Part shown: positions 59,057-64,000 of the stretch, in pieces | How the letters are laid out: every line of letters starts with the position of its first letter | How positions within the stretch are numbered: position 1 is the first letter of the stretch | From: JBCBWG01 sp039186015 | Lineage (GTDB): Bacteria; Pseudomonadota; Alphaproteobacteria; Rhizobiales; Hyphomicrobiaceae | Reading direction: 5' to 3' | DNA: 64,000 bases | NCBI GenBank assembly: GCA_039186015.1 | Contig: JBCDAH010000002.1 | Location: forward strand, 1 to 64,000 | The notes under the pieces: model-generated | What the model saw: only the letters and a program-made list of their open reading frames with translations | The model's database searches: none | Told to the model about the DNA's origin: nothing | Position numbers and translations under genes: made by a program

Positions 59057-60559
59057 CTAATTCACGCGAACCGCGAGGATACGCTTACGACCCTCCGGCA
59101 ATTCGAGCACCAGCCGGAGGTTGCGCCGTTGTGCCTCACGCGCCAGCTTCATCGCCTGGGCGAGGTCGGCACGGCTTGTTATCTGGCGTCCGTCGGCCTG
59201 AACCAGGCGGTCGCCAGGTGTCACACCACGCCGCGCCGCAGGGCTATCAGGCAGTACGCGCGTAACGACCAGGCCGGACTGTCCGGACTTGAGCTTGAAA
59301 CGTGCAATCAGCTCGTCGGTCAGAGTCGTCAGCTCCATCCCGGCAACAGGACCCGAGGCGAGGTTCTTGCCCTCCCCCGGGACTTCTGAACGTTTCGGCG
59401 GCACGGCCTTCTTCGCAGCTTCAGGGTCCTCGTTGAGCCGCCCGACCGTGACGTTCAAATCCATCCGCTGCCCGTTGCGAATCACGGTCACAGGCGCGCG
59501 CCGGCCTTCGTCAGTTTGCGCCACGAACCGCAGCAACATGCGCACTTTCTCGATTGCCTTGCCGTCGAACGAAACGATGATATCTCCAGGCTTGAGCCCG
59601 CCGGCTTCCGCCGGCCCGCCCGACGCCACACTGGCAACCAATGCGCCCGTATTGGCCTTGAGGTTCGAGGACGCCGCCAGATCCTCAGGAACTGATTGGA
59701 CGCGCACGCCGAGCCAGCCGCGCCGCGTTTCGCCGTACTTGCGGAGTTGGTCGATCACCACCCGCGCAACGCTGGCAGGTACTGCGAAGCCGATCCCGAT
59801 CGAGCCGCCAGTCGGCGAAATGATCGCCGTGTTCACACCGATGACGTTACCGTTCATGTTGAACAGGGGACCACCGGAATTGCCCTTATTGATGGCTGCG
59901 TCCGTCTGCAGATAGTCGTCATAGGGCCCTGTCTTGATGTCGCGCTGCTTGGCCGAAATGATGCCCATGGAGACGGACCCACCAAGACCGAACGGGTTGC
60001 CGATCGCGAGCACCCAGTCGCCGACTTCAAGACGCTCCGACGATCCAAAGTCGACAGACGGCAGCGGGCGATCCGGGTTCACCTTCAACAGCGCCAGGTC
60101 GGTCTTCTTATCGACCCCGAGGACCTTTTCGACCTTCAGCTTACGGCCGTCGGAAAAGTTGATTTCGATCTCATCCGCGCCGTCAATCACGTGATTGTTG
60201 GTGACCACCAGACCCTCGACGCCATCGATGACGAAGCCCGATCCAAGTGACGCAACTTTCCGGCGTTCCGTTCCGTTGTCCTTCTTCTTAAAGAAGTCGT
60301 CGAACAGTTCCTCGAACGGGGATCCTTTCGGTACACTCGGCAGCGGCCGGCCGCGCGTGCCTTTGATGCGCTGACTTGTCGAGATATTGACGACGGCAGG
60401 CGCCAGTCGCTTGACCAGCGGTGCGACCGAACGAGGACCCTCGGCAGCAACATGCGTCGTCGTGATCACAAGTGCGCAGGCTGCAAACCACGCACTGAAA
60501 ACGATTGTCGTTAATTCCGTTGAGGTCATCGCATTGATGGACCGCACCACTTCACGCAT
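59057..60559 (-). CDS. degP: Periplasmic serine protease, Do/DegP family
   Basis: The 500-aa protein has a signal segment (LTTIVFSAWFAACALVIT) and the full catalytic triad: His123 in VTNNHVIDGADE, Asp154 in DKKTDLALLKV and Ser228 in INKGNSGGPLFNMNG. Two PDZ domains follow, with RRGWLGVRVQSV and AEAGGLKPGDIIVSFDG, then GLVVTRVLPDSPAARRGVTP. ATG 60559 has GGGAGAAG upstream. It follows the DUF2065 gene in the hflKC cluster, as is usual in Alphaproteobacteria. Confidence 0.92.
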   Translation of the reverse strand: MREVVRSINAMTSTELTTIVFSAWFAACALVITTTHVAAEGPRSVAPLVKRLAPAVVNISTSQRIKGTRGRPLPSVPKGSPFEELFDDFFKKKDNGTERRKVASLGSGFVIDGVEGLVVTNNHVIDGADEIEINFSDGRKLKVEKVLGVDKKTDLALLKVNPDRPLPSVDFGSSERLEVGDWVLAIGNPFGLGGSVSMGIISAKQRDIKTGPYDDYLQTDAAINKGNSGGPLFNMNGNVIGVNTAIISPTGGSIGIGFAVPASVARVVIDQLRKYGETRRGWLGVRVQSVPEDLAASSNLKANTGALVASVASGGPAEAGGLKPGDIIVSFDGKAIEKVRMLLRFVAQTDEGRRAPVTVIRNGQRMDLNVTVGRLNEDPEAAKKAVPPKRSEVPGEGKNLASGPVAGMELTTLTDELIARFKLKSGQSGLVVTRVLPDSPAARRGVTPGDRLVQADGRQITSRADLAQAMKLAREAQRRNLRLVLELPEGRKRILAVRVN

Positions 60560-60757
60560 GACGCTTCTCCCGGTGGCCACCTGATCTCAAGCCATCTCAA
60601 AAGTTGCTCTGCCCTGACATCACGCCGACGCATGGCGCCGCGCTTCGAATCGCGTTCAGGGACATTCCCACGAACGCAGGCTAAACACCAATGTGCGCGT
60701 TACACTGTACGCGCGTCAATTCATGGAACCGACCAAACTTCGATCAAAGTGCCGCGA

Positions 60758-60949
60758 TCAGGGTGAGCCGCGCACAAACCAGACAATTCCGACACCGACC
60801 GCGACTGCCAATGTCCCCAAAATTCGCAACTGGCTTTCCGGCGCGCCGGCGGCCGCGGCCAGCATGGCGCGGCCAGCACCGGGAAACAGTGCCCAGATCA
60901 GACCTTCCAAAACAAACACCAAACCGACGGCAACCAGCAGATCGGTCAC
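60758..60949 (-). CDS. DUF2065 small membrane protein
   Basis: The 63-aa protein consists of two membrane helices (LLVAVGLVFVLEGLIWALFP and LRILGTLAVAVGVGIVWFVR) around GAGRAMLAAAAGAPESQ. This is the YjeT/DUF2065 pattern. It lies 18 bp after hflC and 198 bp before degP, its classic location. The function is unknown but probably linked to HflKC or membrane protein quality control. Confidence 0.9.
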   Translation of the reverse strand: MTDLLVAVGLVFVLEGLIWALFPGAGRAMLAAAAGAPESQLRILGTLAVAVGVGIVWFVRGSP

Positions 60950-60967
60950 GCTGATCTGCGCCTCACC

Positions 60968-61876
60968 TTAGTTTGTTTTCGGCTGTCGAGATCCGTTTGC
61001 GGCCGGCGGTTGCCCGCTGATGTTGCCGAAATACCGGAAAAACTCGGAATTCGGCGAGATCACAAGTCGGGTGTCGCCCGACGTCAGGCCTTTTTCGTAA
61101 GCCTGCATCGACCGATAGAACGCAAAGAACTGCGGGTCCTTGCCGAAAGCCTCGGCGAAGATGCGGTTGCGCTCGGCATCGGCCTCACCACGCATTAGCT
61201 GTGACTTCTTCTCCGCCTCGGCTCGAATAATGGTGGCCTCGCGATCCGCAGTCGCACGAATGCGGTTCGCCTCCGCAGCGCCTTCGGCGCGGAATGCCGC
61301 AGCCTCGCGTTGGCGCTCCGTCTCCATCCGCCGATAGATGGCCGCAGAGTTCGCTTCGGGAAGGTCGGCCCGCTTGATGCGCACGTCGATCACGACCACA
61401 CCGAGTTCCTTGCCCTGCTCGTTTACAATCCGGCTGATCTCCGCCATCAGCTCTTCACGCTTGTCGCGCACCAGATCTTCGAGCGTAGCGGCACCAAGGA
61501 CACGCCGCAAACCGGCCTCAAGGAACGTGCCGAGACGGGCACGCGCTCTGACTTCCGTTCGAACCGTCTTGTAGAACTCAAGCGGATCGGTGATCCGAAA
61601 ACGGGCGAACGCATCCACGATCACCTGCTTCTGGCCGGCCGAATAGACGGCCTTGGGTTCCAAATCGAGATCGAGAATGCGCTTGTCGAAGTACGCGACC
61701 TCGTCGATCAGCGGGATCCGCCAATTCAAGCCGGGCTCATTGATCACGGCCTTCGGTTCACCAAACCGCAACTGGATGGCCTGGTTGGTCTGTCGGACAA
61801 TAAAGGCCGACATGTAGAGACCGACGGCGCCCAGACCGATCAAGATGACAAAGACGGCCAACAAGAAACGCATCAT
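60968..61876 (-). CDS. hflC: HflC, SPFH/band-7 protein of the FtsH regulator complex
   Basis: The 302-aa protein starts MMRFLLAVFVILIGLGAVGL with one membrane helix and then the SPFH domain (TNQAIQLRFGEPKAVINEPG). GVVIDVRIKRADLPEANSAA and RMETERQREAAAFRAEGAAE are the late HflC motifs, followed by the coiled-coil region. With HflK it forms a cage around FtsH and modulates membrane-protein turnover. Its ATG overlaps the hflK stop by 4 nt. Confidence 0.95.
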   Translation of the reverse strand: MMRFLLAVFVILIGLGAVGLYMSAFIVRQTNQAIQLRFGEPKAVINEPGLNWRIPLIDEVAYFDKRILDLDLEPKAVYSAGQKQVIVDAFARFRITDPLEFYKTVRTEVRARARLGTFLEAGLRRVLGAATLEDLVRDKREELMAEISRIVNEQGKELGVVVIDVRIKRADLPEANSAAIYRRMETERQREAAAFRAEGAAEANRIRATADREATIIRAEAEKKSQLMRGEADAERNRIFAEAFGKDPQFFAFYRSMQAYEKGLTSGDTRLVISPNSEFFRYFGNISGQPPAANGSRQPKTN

Positions 61877-63099
61877 TGCAGGTCTCCCCTCGTCGCCGAG
61901 CTGTTGCCAGTCGCCGAGTTTGCTGAAGCCGATGGCGATCTCGGTCGGGTCAATTCGTTGAGCGGCAGATAGGGCACGACGCCGCCGTTGCTGCCGTTGC
62001 TGTTATTGTCGATGATGATCTTATCCGTGCCGCGAAATATCCGCTCCATGGTTTCCAGGAAAAGGCGCTGTCGGGTCACGTCGGGCGCCTTGCGATACTC
62101 CTCGTACACCTTGGAGAACCGGGCCGCCTGACCCTCCGCTTCAGCCACCGCCTGACCCTTGTAGGCTTGTGCCGCCTGCAAGATCCGCTCGGCCTGACCA
62201 CGCGCCTCTGGGACGACACGGTTTGCATAAGCCCGCGCTTCGTTCTGCAGGCGTTCCCGGTCGGCCCGCGCCGCCTGAACGTCACGGAATGCCGCAATAA
62301 CCTTTTGAGGTGCTGCAACATTGGCAAGCTGGACCTGGTTGATCAGAATGCCGGCCCGATAGGAGTCCAGTGTCTTCTGCATCAGCTCCTGCACAGCGAG
62401 CTGAACCTGCTCACGGCCGGCTGTCAGCAGCGTCTCGAGATTACTCTTTCCGACAACCTCCCGCATGGCACTTTCGGCCACTTCCTTCACCGTCTGCTCC
62501 GGTCGCTGAATGTTGAACAGATACATTTCAGCACCTGTCTGACCGGATTCCGGATCGCGGTAGAGGGAATTGATCTGCCAAAGCACTTCAAAGTCGACGT
62601 CGACGATGTTCTCATCACCCGTCAGCATGAGGCTTTCTTCCGGGACGTCGCTGCTGGTCGGACCGCTGAACGACGTGCCAGGCGTGCCGCGGAAGCCAAT
62701 CTGGATGGTGTTGCGCCGCGTGACATCCGGCAGCAGAACTTCCTCGATCGGGTACGGGAAACGGAAGTGCAGGCCAGCCCCGGTCTGCCTGTCATACTTT
62801 CCGAACTGCAAAACAATGCCGAGCTGGTTCGGGTTCACGCGATAGGTGAAAGCAAAGAACGCCAGAACGGACAAGCCAATCAACAGCAGCAGAATAAACA
62901 GCGGGCCCGGCAACCCACCGCCCGCGACCTGCTTGAACCGGTCTTGTCCGCGCTTCAGAAACTCCTCAAGGTCCGGCTGTTGCTGATTGCCACCGCCAGG
63001 CCCCTGTCCCCACGGACCGCCGCTACCTGGTGGTTGTCCCCATGGCCCACCGTTGCCGCTTTTCCAGCCGCCATTATTCTGATTGTTGTTCCAAGGCAT
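61873..63099 (-). CDS. hflK: HflK, SPFH/band-7 protein of the FtsH regulator complex
   Basis: The 408-aa protein has a Gly/Asn/Pro-rich cytoplasmic N-terminus (MPWNNNQNNGGWKSGNGG), a membrane helix (PLFILLLLIGLSVLAFFAF) and the SPFH domain (YRVNPNQLGIVLQFGKYDRQ). RRNTIQIGFRGTPG, then ENIVDVDFEVLWQINSLYRD are HflK-typical, as is the helical part rich in EA pairs. The frame ends in the hflC start. It follows folA after 238 bp, in which I see no gene. Confidence 0.95.
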   Translation of the reverse strand: MPWNNNQNNGGWKSGNGGPWGQPPGSGGPWGQGPGGGNQQQPDLEEFLKRGQDRFKQVAGGGLPGPLFILLLLIGLSVLAFFAFTYRVNPNQLGIVLQFGKYDRQTGAGLHFRFPYPIEEVLLPDVTRRNTIQIGFRGTPGTSFSGPTSSDVPEESLMLTGDENIVDVDFEVLWQINSLYRDPESGQTGAEMYLFNIQRPEQTVKEVAESAMREVVGKSNLETLLTAGREQVQLAVQELMQKTLDSYRAGILINQVQLANVAAPQKVIAAFRDVQAARADRERLQNEARAYANRVVPEARGQAERILQAAQAYKGQAVAEAEGQAARFSKVYEEYRKAPDVTRQRLFLETMERIFRGTDKIIIDNNSNGSNGGVVPYLPLNELTRPRSPSASANSATGNSSATRGDLQ

Positions 63100-63337
63100 T
63101 CAGATCGCCCTTTGCTGCCCTCAGCATTATCGCTTATCGGTGGATCCACTCCATCCGGCGGCCACAATAGTCACGGCTATATCGCGCGTGCGGAAGGGTA
63201 TCGTCGATCCGCAGCTTCTAGCTTACGCGAGCCCGCGACGCAATTCGAATACTCCGGCACGCCTAACGTGGTTGCGGTGCGCCGTCGTTCAAGCGTCGAA
63301 TGTGTCGCGAAGTCATATTAACTTTGAGCTAACGCGG

Positions 63338-63877
63338 CTAACCGCCGTGCGATGCCCTATTTTGCACCGGCTGCAGTTGTCGCCGCCGGTACACGATAAG
63401 GACCGCGCCGTGTTCATCCCGCTCCGTGGTCTCTACGGGTCTCTCCGAGACCTGGACCCAATCCTCGGGCGTGGGAGTGGGAAACATCGTGTCGCCGTCC
63501 GGCCGCGCCTGAATGCGGGTCAGATAGATTTGCTCAGCATACGGCATCAGGGCTGTATAGATTTCGCTGCCGCCGATGATCATGACTTCATCGACGCCAA
63601 GCGCCTGAGCATGTGTCTTGCCGGCTTCCAGTGCTGTTCCAACATCCGGAGCATGGATCACATCGCCTCCAAAGTCGCCGCCCGATCGCGACAGGACAAT
63701 GTTCACGCGACCTTCGAGCGGCTTGCCGATTGCGGCAAACGTCTTACGACCCATGATCACCGGCTTGCCGATCGTCAAACGGCGGAACAATTTGAGATCG
63801 GACGGCATACGCCACGGCAGCCGACCGGCCGAGCCGATCACCTCATTCTCAGCCGCGGCAACCACCAAAGACACCAT
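63338..63877 (-). CDS. folA: Dihydrofolate reductase
   Basis: The enzyme reduces dihydrofolate formed by thymidylate synthase. ATG 63877 has GGGGAG upstream and gives the canonical MVSLVVAAAENEVIGSAGRL. PWRMPSDLKLFRRLTIGKPV carries the active-site Asp (PSD), then IMGRKTFAAIGKPLEGRVNI and EVMIIGGSEIYTALMPYAEQ. An in-frame ATG at 63919 would overlap the thyA stop but adds 14 residues not found in the family. It is in the standard thyA-folA order. Confidence 0.93.
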   Translation of the reverse strand: MVSLVVAAAENEVIGSAGRLPWRMPSDLKLFRRLTIGKPVIMGRKTFAAIGKPLEGRVNIVLSRSGGDFGGDVIHAPDVGTALEAGKTHAQALGVDEVMIIGGSEIYTALMPYAEQIYLTRIQARPDGDTMFPTPTPEDWVQVSERPVETTERDEHGAVLIVYRRRQLQPVQNRASHGG

Positions 63878-63918
63878 TAGCCGCTCCCCTTCATCCGCAA
63901 CATCTGCACGATCCACCA

Positions 63919-64000
63919 TCAGACCGCGACCGGTGCCTTGATATGTGGATGCGGGTCGTATCCCGACAGCCCGATATCGTCATGGTCGAACGCGAACAGA
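63919..64000 (-). CDS. thyA: Thymidylate synthase, C-terminal fragment at the window edge
   Basis: The last 26 codons are visible and encode DDIGLSGYDPHPHIKAPVAV followed by TGA at 63921-63919. The GYDPHPxIKxPxAV end is unique to ThyA. The rest lies beyond position 64000. The gene runs into folA on the same strand. Confidence 0.93.
   Translation of the reverse strand, partial: LFAFDHDDIGLSGYDPHPHIKAPVAV

Noticed and set aside
1..64000. CRISPR arrays, insertion sequences, rRNA operons
   Set aside because: No regularly spaced repeat-spacer structure, transposase motif or rRNA sequence was seen.

Overview
The window looks like the chromosome of an alphaproteobacterium, most likely of the order Hyphomicrobiales (Rhizobiales). 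The evidence is GC-rich coding DNA, a near-complete gene transfer agent (GTA) cluster of the Rhodobacter capsulatus (RcGTA) type, a TIGR03808 Tat-exported beta-helix protein, a type-B PutA, and the order thyA-folA-hflK-hflC-DUF2065-degP. I cannot name the genus. There is no rRNA, no CRISPR array, no integrase and no recognisable transposase.

Layout. 1-2.9 kb: minus-strand acid-sugar catabolism (denD, otnI, MFS carrier). 3.4-14.6 kb: exported or envelope proteins (permuted-papain amidase, Tat beta-helix protein, DUF900 hydrolase, SGNH-like protein, small secreted proteins), asparaginase, meaB-pcp, a DMT exporter, and tRNA-Gln(TTG) and tRNA-Pro(CGG), each with a good sigma70-type promoter. 14.7-20.4 kb: a two-subunit TPP decarboxylase whose beta gene carries a one-base frameshift, a divergent RraA-family gene, and putA. 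20.7-23.8 kb: MBL-fold hydrolase, DUF1499 membrane protein, and a degenerate EEP-fold exported protein.

23.8-39.4 kb: the GTA. On the minus strand, in transcription order, lie a small-terminase-like gene, large terminase, portal, prohead protease, major capsid, adaptor, stopper, tail terminator, tail tube, two tail chaperones, a short tape measure, distal tail protein, hub, NlpC/P60 peptidase and the very large g15 protein. The last gene encodes an unusual 438-aa lysis protein that joins a TIGR02594 hydrolase domain, a GH108 muramidase, a peptidoglycan-binding segment and a two-helix, holin-like tail. Most genes touch or overlap, so they should form one operon. A near-consensus promoter lies about 360 bp before g1, and the leader between them has hairpins and 17-bp repeats.

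39.8-51.1 kb: a second DMT exporter, a YcgN-type Cys-cluster protein, a class A PBP followed by DUF1214/DUF1254 proteins, an AIM24-family protein, and two tandem GH73-like glucosaminidases that share an unrecognised two-cysteine C-terminal domain. 51.2-58.1 kb: uvrC, an AT-rich spacer, an outer-membrane beta-barrel with a strong terminator, and a soluble histidine kinase overlapping a HerA-type ATPase. 58.2-64 kb: psd, then the degP/DUF2065/hflC/hflK/folA/thyA block, with thyA cut by the window edge.

The most interesting parts are the GTA, its one-polypeptide lysis module, its structured leader, and a 45-bp duplication in its tape-measure gene. Secondary items are the histidine kinase-HerA pair, the GH73 pair and several short tandem duplications between genes.
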